64,000 nucleotides of DNA from an uncultured beta proteobacterium (GCA_903822435.1 CAIJPE010000317.1:1-64000); one strand, 5' to 3'. Shown: positions 19,219-28,526, counted from the stretch's first letter. Translations and numbers: made by a program. Notes: generated by a model from the letters alone, not told the origin.

Positions 19219-19665
19219 ATGGGCATGAACGTAGGAGCCGCTGACGACAGCGGCGAGGACCAGCTGAACAACAGCATCAACACCACCCCGCTGGTGGATG
19301 TGATGCTGGTGTTGCTGATCATTTTCCTGATCACGATTCCCGTGGTCACGCAGACGATCAAGCTCGAGCTGCCCAAGGAACGCAACCTGCCCACGCAGAC
19401 CAAACCCGAGAACATCGTCATCGCCGTCAACCGTGATGGCGAGGTCTACTGGGGCCTGGAGCGCATGCCCGACCCCGAAGCCATGGTCGCGCGGTTGAAG
19501 CTCGAATCGGTGAAGGAGCCTCAGCCCGAGGTCCATATCCGCGGCGACTCCGAGGTCCGCTGGGAATCGGTTGGCCGGGTCATCGTGGCCTGCCAGCGTG
19601 CGGGCATCGCCAAGGTCGGTTTCATCACCGAGCCTCCGGCCGGTGGCGCAACGCGCCTGAAATAA
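19219..19665 (+). CDS. exbD: ExbD proton channel subunit (first copy)
   Basis: A 148-residue single-span protein. The membrane helix contains the proton-carrying Asp in INTTPLVDVMLVLLIIFLITIP, and a periplasmic domain (about 60-145) follows. It dimerises within the ExbB pentamer. Only 7 nt separate it from exbB. The pair of different ExbD copies suggests a heterodimer, as in the Xanthomonas exbD1-exbD2 arrangement. Confidence 0.94.
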   Translation: MGMNVGAADDSGEDQLNNSINTTPLVDVMLVLLIIFLITIPVVTQTIKLELPKERNLPTQTKPENIVIAVNRDGEVYWGLERMPDPEAMVARLKLESVKEPQPEVHIRGDSEVRWESVGRVIVACQRAGIAKVGFITEPPAGGATRLK

Positions 19666-19675
19666 GGAATACGCC

Positions 19676-20113
19676 ATGGCTATGAATGTCGGTTCGTCAG
19701 GCGGCGACGAGGACGGTGATGTCATGGTCGACATCAACACCACGCCGCTGATCGACGTGATGCTGGTGCTGTTGATCATGTTCATCATCACCATTCCCAT
19801 CCAGACCCACGCGGTCAAGATGAACATGCCGATCCCGAACAACAATGCGCCGCCGCCCAAGCCGCCCGAGATCATTCGCATCGACGTGGACTTCGACGGC
19901 ACGGTCGGCTGGAACGGCGAGGTCATCCAGGCCGGCGATCGGGCTTCCATCGAAAGCCACCTGCAGGCTGTGGCCGCGATGGCCGACCAGCCCGAAGTGC
20001 ACCTGCGCCCGAACAAGCTCGTGACCTACAAGTACGTGGCCATGATCATGGCCACCGCACAGCGCCTTGGGGTGACCAAGATCGGCATCGTGGGCAACGA
20101 GCAGTTCCTCTGA
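19676..20113 (+). CDS. exbD: ExbD proton channel subunit (second copy)
   Basis: A 145-residue ExbD with the Asp-bearing helix DINTTPLIDVMLVLLIMFIITIP. The linker is unusually Asn/Pro-rich (MPIPNNNAPPPKPPE), followed by a periplasmic domain ending KIGIVGNEQF. It shares the MAMNVG N-terminus with its neighbour, so the two probably arose by duplication and have since diverged outside the helix. Confidence 0.94.
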   Translation: MAMNVGSSGGDEDGDVMVDINTTPLIDVMLVLLIMFIITIPIQTHAVKMNMPIPNNNAPPPKPPEIIRIDVDFDGTVGWNGEVIQAGDRASIESHLQAVAAMADQPEVHLRPNKLVTYKYVAMIMATAQRLGVTKIGIVGNEQFL

Positions 20114-20131
20114 TTTCCCGGGCCCGCCAAC

Positions 20132-21379
20132 ATGAGGTCTTTGCGTTTGGTTTTTGATCACACTTCCCGTCGGGGCGGCTCCGGCCTGCGCGGCGTCCTC
20201 ATGGCCGTGGCCTTCGGCGCGGCTGCCCTTCATGCCGGTGCGCAAGGCATCCGGGCCGAGGTCGGCAAGCCGCTGCAACAGGCCGGCGAACTGCTCAAGG
20301 CCGGCAAGGCCAAGGAGGCACTGGCCAAGGTGCGCGAAGCCGAAGGCGTACCCGGAAAGTCGGCCACGGAGCAACTCACGGTCGACAAGATGAAGGCGGC
20401 CGCGGCGCAGCGTGCTGGCGACATGGGCGCGGCCATCCAGGCCTTGGAGTCGATCTACGGCCGCACCAGTGGCGCCGAGCAAGGCCAGATCGCCGAGCAA
20501 TTGGCCTCGGCCTTCGCGCAGCAGCGCAACAACGCCAAGGCCAATGAGTGGCTGGCCAAGGCCGTGCAGGCCGGCAACAACGGCCCGGGCATCAAGCAGT
20601 TGCAGTCCTACCTGCAGTCCAGCAGCGGTGACTATGCCGCCATCGCACGCGACGCCGCTGCCGCCGTGGCGGCCGCAGAACAGGGCGGCCGCAAGCCCGA
20701 GGAAGGCGAGCTGCTGCGCCTTGCCGACGCGCAACAGCGCACCGGCAACATGACCGGCTACGTGGGAACGCTGGAAAAGCTGCTTCTCGACTACCCGAAA
20801 AAGGACTACTGGAACGCCTACCTGGCCCGTTTGCCCCGCAAGCCCGGTTTCGGAGAGCGCTTCGGCCTGGACGTGATGCGTCTGCGGCTGGCCAGCGGCA
20901 CGTTGACCAAGGCCGAGGACTTCATGGAAATGGCGCAGCTCTCGCTGCAGGCCGGCGTGCCGGCCGAGGCCGCCCGCGTCGTCGAGCAGGGCTTCAAGTC
21001 TGGCGTTCTGGGCACCGGCCCCGAGGCCGGGCGCCACCAGCGCCTGCGCGACCTGGCCCTGAAGCAGGAGACCGAATCGAAGGCCGGCCTGGCCAGCCAG
21101 GCGACCGAAGCCGACACCTTCAAGGAAGGCGATGGGCTCGTCAAGGCGGGCTCGGCCTACGTCTCGATGGGCGAGATCGACAAAGGCATCGACCTGATCC
21201 AGAAAGGCATCGCCAAGGGTGGCCTGAAGCACCCCGAGGACGCCAAGCTGCGCCTGGGCCTTGCGCAGTTGCAGTCGCCCAAGTCCAAGTCCGCCGGCGT
21301 GCAGACCCTGCGTTCGATCAAGGGCGGTGACGGCGCGGCCGAGATCGGCCGCTTGTGGATCGCCCTGGGCGCCTCCTGA
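20132..21379 (+). CDS. Exported TPR protein of the TonB operon
   Basis: A 415-residue protein with a signal peptide (about 20-38, VAFGAAALHAGAQG) and mostly helical, Ala/Lys-rich sequence. Repeated TPR-like units occur (AGELLKAGKAKEALAKVREAE, IAEQLASAFAQQRNNAKANEWL, GLVKAGSAYVSMGEIDKGIDL). It starts 18 nt after the second exbD. Periplasmic TPR proteins are known accessory parts of some TonB systems (TtpC-like in Vibrio), so it may couple this TonB to receptors or to the cell wall; that is inference. Confidence 0.82.
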   Translation: MRSLRLVFDHTSRRGGSGLRGVLMAVAFGAAALHAGAQGIRAEVGKPLQQAGELLKAGKAKEALAKVREAEGVPGKSATEQLTVDKMKAAAAQRAGDMGAAIQALESIYGRTSGAEQGQIAEQLASAFAQQRNNAKANEWLAKAVQAGNNGPGIKQLQSYLQSSSGDYAAIARDAAAAVAAAEQGGRKPEEGELLRLADAQQRTGNMTGYVGTLEKLLLDYPKKDYWNAYLARLPRKPGFGERFGLDVMRLRLASGTLTKAEDFMEMAQLSLQAGVPAEAARVVEQGFKSGVLGTGPEAGRHQRLRDLALKQETESKAGLASQATEADTFKEGDGLVKAGSAYVSMGEIDKGIDLIQKGIAKGGLKHPEDAKLRLGLAQLQSPKSKSAGVQTLRSIKGGDGAAEIGRLWIALGAS

Positions 21380-21415
21380 GCGGTCCTTGGTACCGGGCCC
21401 GAAGGCTTGCCGTCG

Positions 21416-22384
21416 ATGAGCCCCGCTGAGCCCGCGGCGGGGCTGCCGGCCTACGCCGCGGCCCTGGGCCATGGCGTCTATGCGATCGACACGGGTTTCG
21501 AGCGCGACCACTTCGACGCTGCCTACCTGATGGTGGAAGATAGCCGCGCTGCCTTCATCGACACCGGCACCAATTTCTCGGTGCCGCGGCTGCTGGGTAC
21601 GTTGGCCGCCCTGGGGCTGGACCCCCAGGCAGTGGACTGGGTGATCCCCACGCATGTGCACCTGGATCATGCCGGGGGTGCGGGCCTCCTGATGAGCCAC
21701 CTGCCGCGGGCCCGGATGCTCGTCCACCCGCGCGGCGCGCGGCACATGATCGACCCGACGCTGCTGTGGCAGGGCGCCACCGCGGTGTACGGCGCCCAGG
21801 CCATGGCGCTCACCTACGGCTCGCTGGTGCCGGTGCCCGCAGATCGCGTGGTGGCCTCGGCCGACGGCATGACTGTCGAGCTCAGCGGCCGCCCGCTGCG
21901 GATCGCCGACACGCCCGGGCACGCCCGCCACCACCATTGCGTGTGGGATGCCGCCTCACGCGGCTGGTTCACCGGTGACACCTTCGGCCTGAGCTACCGC
22001 GAATTCGACACCCCGCGTGGCGCCTGGATCATGCCCAGCGCCACGCCCGTGCAGTTCGAGCCCGACGCCCTGAAGGCATCCATCACCCGGCTTCTGCAGG
22101 CCGATCCGGCCTGCATGTACCTCACGCACTACAGCCGTGTCGACCAGATTCCGCGGCTGGGCGCCCACCTGCTCGGTTTGCTGGCCGGACTGGTGGCACT
22201 CGGCCGTGCCCAGGCGGCCACGCCGGGCCGTCACGCCGCGCTCGTGGAGGGGCAACTCGACCTCTTCAGTCGCAGCCTGGCCGAGCACGGCTGCACCCAG
22301 GGCCGCGACGAGATCGCCCGGCTGCTGGCCATCGACCTGGAGCTCAACGCCCAGGGCATGGCCATCTGGCTGGACCGCACCTAG
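21416..22384 (+). CDS. Metallo-beta-lactamase-fold hydrolase
   Basis: A 322-residue soluble enzyme with the two-metal motif T-H80-V-H82-L-D84-H85. Further ligands are in DTPGHARHHHCVW and FTGDTFGLSYREFD. The overall pattern resembles the glyoxalase-II-like or Zn-dependent hydrolases of Burkholderiales with a C-terminal helical tail; substrates are unknown. An in-frame TTG three codons upstream lacks a better ribosome site. It follows the TonB operon by 36 nt and may be read with it. Confidence 0.9.
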   Translation: MSPAEPAAGLPAYAAALGHGVYAIDTGFERDHFDAAYLMVEDSRAAFIDTGTNFSVPRLLGTLAALGLDPQAVDWVIPTHVHLDHAGGAGLLMSHLPRARMLVHPRGARHMIDPTLLWQGATAVYGAQAMALTYGSLVPVPADRVVASADGMTVELSGRPLRIADTPGHARHHHCVWDAASRGWFTGDTFGLSYREFDTPRGAWIMPSATPVQFEPDALKASITRLLQADPACMYLTHYSRVDQIPRLGAHLLGLLAGLVALGRAQAATPGRHAALVEGQLDLFSRSLAEHGCTQGRDEIARLLAIDLELNAQGMAIWLDRT

Positions 22385-22570
22385 CACCGCTTCGGCCCGG
22401 CGCGAAGACGCGACCGTGGGCAAGCTGGGCGACGAAGCCCCCGCTGATCAACCGATCGAAACAGCGAGGCCTCTCTACAGTGGAAAGGGCTGCTTGCACG
22501 CTGGCGACGGCTCCCGCATTCGCCCGGCATCGTGCCATCGGCGACTGGCCCCACTGTCCAAAGGACGCTC

Positions 22571-24226
22571 ATGCGCATCAACCACCCCGTCACCGGCACC
22601 GAATTCCCGTTCCCGCCTGGCGAGACGCTGGTGTCCACCACGGACCTGAAGGGCCGGATCCTGTACTGCAACCCGGCCTTCATCGCGGTCAGCGGCTTCA
22701 CCAAGGAAGAGTTGCTGGGGCAACCCCACAACCTCATCCGCCACCCCGACATGCCCGAGGAAGCCTTCCGGGACATGTGGGAGACGATCGCCAGCGGCCA
22801 ACCCTGGTCGGCCCCGGTCAAGAACCGGCGCAAGGACGGCAGCCACTATTGGGTGATGGCCAACGTCACCCCGCTCATGCAGGGCGATGCGCCCGGGGGC
22901 TACATGTCGGTTCGCACCGAGCCTTCCCGAGAAGAGGTGCGTGCCGCCGAGGCCCTGTACCAGACCATGCGCGGGGAGAAGGCGGCCGGGCATCGCATCC
23001 ACCGCTTGCAGGGCGCTGCCCTTCGCATCGACACCCTCGGCGGGCGCGTCGCGCAATGGCTGCGCATCGGCTTGCGGGGGCGCATTGCCGCGGCCACGGG
23101 CCTGCTCGCAGCGGCCGCGGCGGGCGGGGCTGCACTGTACTTCGGCGCCACCGCCAGCCCGGCGCTGGCAGCCGCCGCGTCGGCCGGCGCCGTCGGCGCA
23201 TCGGTGGGCCAGTGGCTGATCGCGGGGATGGCCGAAGGTCCTTTGGTGCGTCTGCTGACGGCGGCCAACCGCATGGCGGCGGGCGACCTCACCCAGCGCA
23301 TCCAGGCCGAAGGCGAGGACGCCTCGGGCCGCCTGGGCAGGGCCCTGGCCCAACTCAACGTCAACCTGCAGTCCATCGTGCGCGATGCGCGCAACGAGGT
23401 GGTGCACATGAAGCACGCGACCAGCGAGATCGCGGCAGGCAACCAGGATCTCTCGGCCCGCACCGAATCCCAGGCAGCGAGCCTGCAGGAGACGGCTTCG
23501 TCGATGGAAGAGATCACCAGCACCGTGCGCAAGAGCGCCGATTCGGCCCAGCAGGCGGCCGGCCTGGCAGAGCGCGCCAGCGAGGTCACGCAGCAGGGCA
23601 GCCAGGCCATGGGCGAGGTGGCGCGCACGATGCAGGTCATCAGCGATTCATCGCACCGCATCGCCGAGATCATCGGCGTGATCGACGGCATCGCCTTCCA
23701 GACCAACATCCTGGCCTTGAACGCGGCCGTGGAAGCGGCCCGGGCTGGCGAACAGGGCCGCGGCTTTGCGGTCGTGGCCTCGGAAGTGCGGGCCCTGGCC
23801 CAGCGCACCACCGGCGCGGCGCGCGAGATCAAGCAGCTCATCCAGGAGTCCAACGAAAAGGTCGACGCCGGGAACAAGCTGACCGACGAGGCCCAGCGCA
23901 CCATGGAAGGCGCGCTGGCCAGCGTGCGCGAGGTGACGCAGGTCATCGGCGAGATCAGCAACGGTGCGCGCGAGCAGCTCAGCGGCATCTCGCAGGTCAA
24001 CGAGGCGGTCTCGCAGATGGACGCCATCACCCAGCAGAACGCCGCGATGGTCGAGCAGATGGCGGCCTCGGCCGTGCAACTGGAGTCGCAGGCCGGTACG
24101 GTGGCCGAGGCCGTTCAGGTGTTCCGGGTTGAACGGGGCGCCCCGGCCGCATCAGGCGGCGCGGTGGCGCTTCGCAGGGCCGGCAAGCAGGCCGGCCAGG
24201 CGCGCGCCGCCGACATCGCGGCCTGA
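22571..24226 (+). CDS. Aer-like PAS methyl-accepting chemotaxis protein
   Basis: A 551-residue energy or redox sensor. An N-terminal PAS domain (about 15-120; [25 protein letters not shown], with [13 protein letters not shown]) matches Aer, which binds FAD and senses electron-transport state. A paired hydrophobic hairpin (about 165-215) anchors it without a periplasmic domain. A HAMP-like linker follows, then the cytoplasmic signalling domain with the hairpin tip [27 protein letters not shown] (about 372-398). No CheB/CheR docking pentapeptide is seen. A good AAGGA ribosome site precedes it. The 186-nt gap upstream shows no clear FliA promoter. Confidence 0.93.
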   Translation: MRINHPVTGTEFPFPPGETLVSTTDLKGRILYCNPAFIAVSGFTKEELLGQPHNLIRHPDMPEEAFRDMWETIASGQPWSAPVKNRRKDGSHYWVMANVTPLMQGDAPGGYMSVRTEPSREEVRAAEALYQTMRGEKAAGHRIHRLQGAALRIDTLGGRVAQWLRIGLRGRIAAATGLLAAAAAGGAALYFGATASPALAAAASAGAVGASVGQWLIAGMAEGPLVRLLTAANRMAAGDLTQRIQAEGEDASGRLGRALAQLNVNLQSIVRDARNEVVHMKHATSEIAAGNQDLSARTESQAASLQETASSMEEITSTVRKSADSAQQAAGLAERASEVTQQGSQAMGEVARTMQVISDSSHRIAEIIGVIDGIAFQTNILALNAAVEAARAGEQGRGFAVVASEVRALAQRTTGAAREIKQLIQESNEKVDAGNKLTDEAQRTMEGALASVREVTQVIGEISNGAREQLSGISQVNEAVSQMDAITQQNAAMVEQMAASAVQLESQAGTVAEAVQVFRVERGAPAASGGAVALRRAGKQAGQARAADIAA

Positions 24227-24228
24227 AG

Positions 24229-24254
24229 GGCCGGGCCAGGGCCACGGCCCGGCC
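24229..24254 (+). terminator. GC hairpin after the chemoreceptor gene
   Basis: A perfect 9-bp inverted repeat (GGCCGGGCC / GGCCCGGCC) with an 8-nt loop starts right after the stop codon. There is no T-run, so termination is possible but not certain. Confidence 0.45.
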
Positions 24255-24307
24255 AGCAGCGCGCCAAAGGCTAGACTGGCTGCTCGATCCAGCGACCGGG
24301 GGGCCCC

Positions 24308-25102
24308 ATGACGAGCCAGGTTCACTTTGCCCTCCAGGGCCGCGTGGTGGTGATCACCGGCGCCGCCCAGGGCATCGGCGCGGCCTGCGCCCGCCGCCTG
24401 GTGCAGGACGGCGCGCAGGTGGCCTTGTGGGACGTGGCCGACGGAGAGGGCATCGCCCTCGCCTACGACCTGGCGATGGGCGGCCAGGGCGCGCTCTTCT
24501 GCCACTGCAACGTCTCCAGCAAGGCCGATGTCGATGCCGCCCTGGCTGCCACGCTGGCCCACTTCGGGCACGTCGACGGGCTGGTGAACAACGCCGGGAT
24601 CTTCAAGGCCGCGCCCTTCCTGGACATCACCGAATCCGACTGGGATGCCGTACTGGACATCAACCTGAAGGGCTCTTTCCTGGTGGGCCAGGCGGTGGCG
24701 CGCGCGATGGTGGAACGCAATGCCTTGCCCCGGCGCGGCGCCATCGTCAACATGAGCTCGGTCAACGGCACGCTGGCCATTCCCACGATCGCCAGCTACA
24801 ACGCCAGCAAGGGCGCGGTCAACCAGCTGACGCGGGTGATGGCCCTGTCGCTGGCCGAGCAGGGTGTGCGGGTGAATGCCGTGGCGCCCGGCACCATCGC
24901 CACCGAGCTGGCACAGCAAGCCGTGCTGACCAGCGACGAGGCCCGCGTCCGCATCATGAGCCGCACGCCGATGAAGCGGCTGGGCGACCCTGGCGAGATC
25001 GCCGACGTGGTGGCCTACCTGCTCAGCGATGCCGCCAGCTACGTCACGGGCGAGATCGTGGTGGCCGACGGCGGCCGCATGACCTTGAACTACACCGTCT
25101 GA
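24308..25102 (+). CDS. Short-chain dehydrogenase/reductase (SDR)
   Basis: A 264-residue classical NAD(P)-dependent oxidoreductase. The cofactor motif T17-GAAQGIG24 opens the Rossmann fold, NNAG lies near residue 94, the catalytic S151-Y164-x3-K168 set is present (MSSVNG, SYNASKGAV), and PGTIATEL follows. Asp42 at the end of strand 2 (VALWDVAD) favours NAD(H). The substrate is unknown. It is convergent with the MFS gene downstream, overlapping it by 13 nt at the 3' ends. Confidence 0.92.
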   Translation: MTSQVHFALQGRVVVITGAAQGIGAACARRLVQDGAQVALWDVADGEGIALAYDLAMGGQGALFCHCNVSSKADVDAALAATLAHFGHVDGLVNNAGIFKAAPFLDITESDWDAVLDINLKGSFLVGQAVARAMVERNALPRRGAIVNMSSVNGTLAIPTIASYNASKGAVNQLTRVMALSLAEQGVRVNAVAPGTIATELAQQAVLTSDEARVRIMSRTPMKRLGDPGEIADVVAYLLSDAASYVTGEIVVADGGRMTLNYTV

Positions 25103-26352
25103 GCCTTGCCGGGCAGCGTCGGCGCGGGAGCACTGGGCTCGCGGATGGGCAGGTGTGCCAACGCGGCGCCCACGGCCAGCAGGATGTCGGCGACCCACAT
25201 CCAGTCGTAGTTGCCGAAGGTCTCGAAGGCCTTGCCGCCCAACCAGGCGCCCAGGAAGCCGCCCACCTGATGCGACACCATCACCAGGCCGAACAGGGTG
25301 GCCATGTGGGCGGGGCCGAAGAAGCGCGCCACCAGCCCCGCCGTGGGCGGCACCGTGGACAGGAAGGTCAACCCCATCGCGGCGGCAAAACCCAGCATCA
25401 CGGGGGTGGTCTTGGGGGCCAGCATGAACGCCAGCACGGCCACCGCACGCGCCGCATACACGGCTGAGAGCAGCGACTTCATCCGCAGCCGGCCGCCCCG
25501 CCAGCCCATCAAGGCGCCCATGCCCAGGCTGCCCACGATGTTGAAGAGGCCCAGCATGGCCAGCGACCAGCCCCCCACCTGGATCGGCAAGCCGCAGGAG
25601 GCCACCACGCCGGGCAGGTGCGTGGCCAGGAAGGCCACATGGAAACCGCACACCGAGAAGCCCAGCGCCAGCCAGCGGAAGCTCGGGTCGGCCAGGGCGG
25701 CACCCACGGCCTGCCGGGTGGTCTGCCGTGGTCCGGCGCCTGTGCCGGCCACGCCGGCCGCCTTGGCGGGGCCGCGCAACGCCCAGGCCGCCGGCAGCGC
25801 AAGCAGCGTCAGCAGACCCAGGGTCTGCACCGCCGCCACCCAGCCCGCTGCCGCGGTGATGGCGCTGGCCAGCGGCGCGAAGATGAACTGGCCCATCGAG
25901 CCCCCCGCGTTGACCACGCTGGTGGCCAGGGCGCGGCGCGACGGGTCCACCAGCCGCGTGGTGGCGGCCATCAGCACCGAGGGCCCGGCCATGCCCGCAC
26001 CGCCCGCGGCCAGCACGCCGATGGCCAGGATCAGGCCCGCGGTGCCGCTCATCATCGGGATGAGCAGCGTGCCCACGGCGACCAGGCAGACCCCGACCAG
26101 CAGCACCCGGCCCGGGCCGTACTTGTCGGCCACGATGCCGGCCAGCGGCTGCGTCAGCCCCCACCACAGCTGCCCGAAGGCGAAGGCCAGGCTCACGCTG
26201 GCCAACCCCAGGCCGGTCTGCGTGTTGATGCTGCCCACGAACAGCCCCATGGACTGGCGGGCCCCCATGGTCAAGGCAAAGGTGCCGGCCGCCGCCAGCA
26301 GCACGAGCAGCAGGGGCCGGTGATCGGCGGGGCGGGCGGGCGCTTCAGGCAT
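25090..26352 (-). CDS. MFS transporter under MarR control
   Basis: A 420-residue 12-helix major facilitator. TMGARQSMGLFVGSINTQTGLG, FGQLWWGLTQPLAGIVADKYGPGRVLLVG (motif A) and the second-half repeat GWRGGRLRMKSLLSAVYA are visible. The pattern matches the monocarboxylate/oxalate-formate antiporter-like branch, so it may carry an organic acid or a drug. Its start overlaps the end of the marR gene by 8 nt, making them one operon in which the regulator is translated first. Confidence 0.9.
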   Translation of the reverse strand: MPEAPARPADHRPLLLVLLAAAGTFALTMGARQSMGLFVGSINTQTGLGLASVSLAFAFGQLWWGLTQPLAGIVADKYGPGRVLLVGVCLVAVGTLLIPMMSGTAGLILAIGVLAAGGAGMAGPSVLMAATTRLVDPSRRALATSVVNAGGSMGQFIFAPLASAITAAAGWVAAVQTLGLLTLLALPAAWALRGPAKAAGVAGTGAGPRQTTRQAVGAALADPSFRWLALGFSVCGFHVAFLATHLPGVVASCGLPIQVGGWSLAMLGLFNIVGSLGMGALMGWRGGRLRMKSLLSAVYAARAVAVLAFMLAPKTTPVMLGFAAAMGLTFLSTVPPTAGLVARFFGPAHMATLFGLVMVSHQVGGFLGAWLGGKAFETFGNYDWMWVADILLAVGAALAHLPIREPSAPAPTLPGKAQTV

Positions 26353-26800
26353 CGTCGTCTCCAGTCTGATCGGCCAACGCGGCCATGCACTCGTCCAGCA
26401 GGGCATGGAGCTGGGCCACGCGCTCGGGGTCGAGCTTGTGGTTGAGCGCGAGCTGCGCCCGTTTCCAGGCCTTCTGGGCCTCCTGCCGGAGCGCCGACCC
26501 GGCAGGCGTGGCCTGCACGCTGCGACTGCGGGCGTCGCTGCCGGTGTGCAATTCGACCAGGCCCTTGTCCAGCAGAGGCTGCAGGTTGCGGCTGAGGGTG
26601 GAAGCATCCAGCCGCATGGCCGTGGCCAGGTCACCCAGCCGCAGCGGGCCCATCTTGACCACCCCCGTCAGCAGCGAGTACTGCGTGCCGCGCATCCCGG
26701 TGGGCGCCAGGAAACCTTCGTAGTGGCGCGCGACCAGGCGACTGGCCTGCTTGAGCTTGAGGTTGGTGCAGCCTTGGGGGCGCCGCTGGGCATCTGACAT
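26345..26800 (-). CDS. MarR-family transcriptional regulator
   Basis: A 151-residue winged-helix dimer. MRGTQYSLLTGVVKMGPLRLGDLATAMRLDASTLSRNLQPLLDKGLVELHTGSDARSR-type sequence spans the DNA-binding core (about 35-95), with the recognition helix in DASTLSRNLQPL and the wing in SDARSRSV. MarR proteins repress adjacent genes and release DNA on binding phenolic or other ligands, or on Cys oxidation (C11 is the only candidate near the N-terminus). It is divergent from the thioesterase gene, with operator-like palindromes between them. Confidence 0.92.
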   Translation of the reverse strand: MSDAQRRPQGCTNLKLKQASRLVARHYEGFLAPTGMRGTQYSLLTGVVKMGPLRLGDLATAMRLDASTLSRNLQPLLDKGLVELHTGSDARSRSVQATPAGSALRQEAQKAWKRAQLALNHKLDPERVAQLHALLDECMAALADQTGDDDA

Positions 26801-26816
26801 GGTCTCTTCGACTCAG

Positions 26817-26845
26817 GCTAAACTATTTGTATATGCAAGTTTAGC
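26817..26845. promoter_or_regulatory. Putative MarR operator (outer 8-bp and inner TTG-N6-CAA repeats)
   Basis: GCTAAACT (26817-26824) and AGTTTAGC (26838-26845) are perfect inverted arms. Within their spacer, TTGTATATGCAA (26827-26838) is itself a near palindrome of the MarR half-site type. The site lies 17 nt from the marR start and 16 nt before the thioesterase ATG, so one dimer could block both promoters. Confidence 0.6.
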
Positions 26846-26848
26846 GGA

Positions 26849-26858
26849 GTTTGCAAAC
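26849..26858. promoter_or_regulatory. Second palindrome GTTTGCAAAC over the thioesterase leader
   Basis: A perfect 10-bp palindrome overlaps the ribosome site (GGAG, 26846-26849) of the thioesterase gene. It shares the TTGCAA core with the larger operator, so it may be a secondary site for the same regulator. Confidence 0.45.
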
Positions 26859-26860
26859 CC

Positions 26861-27430
26861 ATGGAATCCCAACTCGACGCGTGGTTGGCCGCTGAAGCGG
26901 CCCAGAACGCCCGATTCAACGGCGGCGCAGGCGTGGGCGTGGCCTCGTCCGAGGCCATTGCCCAGATGGACGGCCTGGCCCAGATGCAGGCCATGATGCG
27001 CGGTGAATTGCCAGCGCCGCCGATTGCCAAGACACTGGACTTCCTGGTGGTGGAGGTGGAGCACGGCCGCGCCGTGTTCCAGGGCACGCCCGGGGTGGCG
27101 CACCTCAACCCGCTGGGCACCGTGCACGGCGGCTGGTTTGCCACCCTGCTGGACTCGGCGCTGGGCTGCTGCATCCATGCCGCCCTGCCCCGCGGCAAGG
27201 GCTACACCACGCTGGAGCTCAAGGTCAACATGATCCGCGCCCTGACACCCAAGGTGCCACGCGTGCGCGCCATCGGCCAGGTCATCCATCTGGGCGGCCA
27301 GACCGCCACGGCCGACGCCCGGCTGGTGGGACCCGACGGCAAGCTGTACGCGCATGCCTCCACCACCTGCCTGGTCTTCGACCTGCGGCCGCGGGAGTCG
27401 GTGCAAGCCACGGCACAATCCTCAGGATGA
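26861..27430 (+). CDS. PaaI-type hotdog-fold acyl-CoA thioesterase
   Basis: A 189-residue protein with a hotdog domain (about 60-180). HLNPLGTVHGGWFATLLDSALGCCI carries the active-site HGG-x9-D pattern of the PaaI/YdiI thioesterases. TTLELKVNMIRALTPKVPRV and AHASTTCLVFDL follow. Such enzymes hydrolyse aromatic or medium acyl-CoAs. The N-terminal 55 residues are Ala/Gln-rich and not part of the fold. Placement opposite marR-MFS suggests all three respond to the same organic acid. It overlaps gloA by 4 nt. Confidence 0.9.
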   Translation: MESQLDAWLAAEAAQNARFNGGAGVGVASSEAIAQMDGLAQMQAMMRGELPAPPIAKTLDFLVVEVEHGRAVFQGTPGVAHLNPLGTVHGGWFATLLDSALGCCIHAALPRGKGYTTLELKVNMIRALTPKVPRVRAIGQVIHLGGQTATADARLVGPDGKLYAHASTTCLVFDLRPRESVQATAQSSG

Positions 27431-27858
27431 AATACCTGCACACGATGGTCCGCGTGACCGACATCGAGGCCTCGCTGCGTTTCTACCGCGATGCCCTGGG
27501 CCTGGAGGTCTTGTCACGGCGAGACAACGAAGCCGGCCAGTTCACGCTGGTCTTCCTGGCCGCCCCGGGTGACCGCACGGCCCAGGTGGAGCTCACCTAC
27601 AACTGGCCGAAGAACGGCGCGGCCGAGACCTACACGGGTGGCCGAAATTTCGGCCACCTGGCGTACGCCGTGGATGACATCTACGCCACCTGCCAGCGCC
27701 TGATGGACCACGGCGTGGTGATCAGCCGCCCTCCCCGCGACGGGCGCATGGCTTTCGTGCGCTCGCCCGACCAGGTCTCGGTGGAACTGCTGCAGGCCGG
27801 GCAGGCCTTGGCACCGGCCGAACCCTGGGTGTCGATGCCCAACGTGGGCGCCTGGTAA
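27427..27858 (+). CDS. gloA: Lactoylglutathione lyase (glyoxalase I)
   Basis: Converts the methylglyoxal-glutathione hemithioacetal to S-lactoylglutathione. The 143 residues comprise two beta-alpha-beta-beta-beta modules. The metal ligands are visible: H5 (KYLHTMVRV), E55 (AQVELTYNW), H77 (NFGHLAYAV) and E120 (VSVELLQ). FYRDALGLEVLSRRDN is the family signature. The length and the lack of the long eukaryotic insert point to the Ni-activated bacterial class. Coupled by ATGA overlap to the thioesterase, it probably joins the MarR-controlled response. Confidence 0.94.
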   Translation: MKYLHTMVRVTDIEASLRFYRDALGLEVLSRRDNEAGQFTLVFLAAPGDRTAQVELTYNWPKNGAAETYTGGRNFGHLAYAVDDIYATCQRLMDHGVVISRPPRDGRMAFVRSPDQVSVELLQAGQALAPAEPWVSMPNVGAW

Positions 27859-27889
27859 GGCAGCGGCGCTGCCGCCCGGCGACAGCGCG

Positions 27890-28522
27890 TCAGCCGGGCT
27901 GGCGCAAGGCGGCCGTGGCCTTGGCCAGGGCGGTGATGCGGGCCCAGTCGCCCGCAGCCACGGCATCGGCCGGCGTCAGCCAGGAGCCGCCGCACACCTT
28001 CACGTTGGGCAGGGCCAGGAACTGCGCGGCGTTCTCGGGCGACACCCCGCCCGTGGGGCAGAAGGCGACGTCCGGGAACGGGCCGCCCAGCGCCTTGAGC
28101 ATGGGAATGCCGCCGGCCTGCACCGCCGGAAAGAACTTCAGGAAGTCGATGCCGTCGGCCTGCGCGGCCATGACCTCGCTGGCCGTGGCCACGCCGGGCA
28201 GCAACGGCAAGCCCAGTTCTCGGCAGGCTGCCCCCACCGCGGCGGTATAGCCGGGGCTCACGCCGAACACCGCCCCGGCGGCATGCGAAGCCCGGGCATC
28301 GGCCGCGCTGCGGATGGTGCCGGCGCCGACGATGGCGCCCGGCACGCTGCGCGCGATGGCCTCGATGCAGGCCAGGCCCACCGGTGTGCGCAGGGTCACT
28401 TCCAGCACCCGCACACCCCCGTCCACCAGGGCCTGCGCCAGCGGCACCGCGTCGGCCAGGCGGTGAATCACGATGACCGGGATCACCGGGCCGTGGGTGG
28501 CCAGTTCGAGCGTGTTCAACAT
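27890..28522 (-). CDS. eda: KDPG/KHG aldolase
   Basis: Cleaves 2-keto-3-deoxy-6-phosphogluconate to pyruvate and glyceraldehyde-3-phosphate, the last step of the Entner-Doudoroff route. The 210 residues show the class I aldolase features: E41 in LEVTLRTP, GAGTI near 67, Schiff-base K129 in IDFLKFFPA and the phosphate loop CPTGGVSPENA. It begins 4 nt after edd, so both are made from one transcript. Convergent with gloA. Confidence 0.96.
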   Translation of the reverse strand: MLNTLELATHGPVIPVIVIHRLADAVPLAQALVDGGVRVLEVTLRTPVGLACIEAIARSVPGAIVGAGTIRSAADARASHAAGAVFGVSPGYTAAVGAACRELGLPLLPGVATASEVMAAQADGIDFLKFFPAVQAGGIPMLKALGGPFPDVAFCPTGGVSPENAAQFLALPNVKVCGGSWLTPADAVAAGDWARITALAKATAALRQPG

Positions 28523-28526
28523 GGGG

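Noticed and set aside
27859-27873. GGCAGC/GCTGCC hairpin between gloA and eda as terminator
   Set aside because: The loop is only 3 nt and no T-run follows on either strand.
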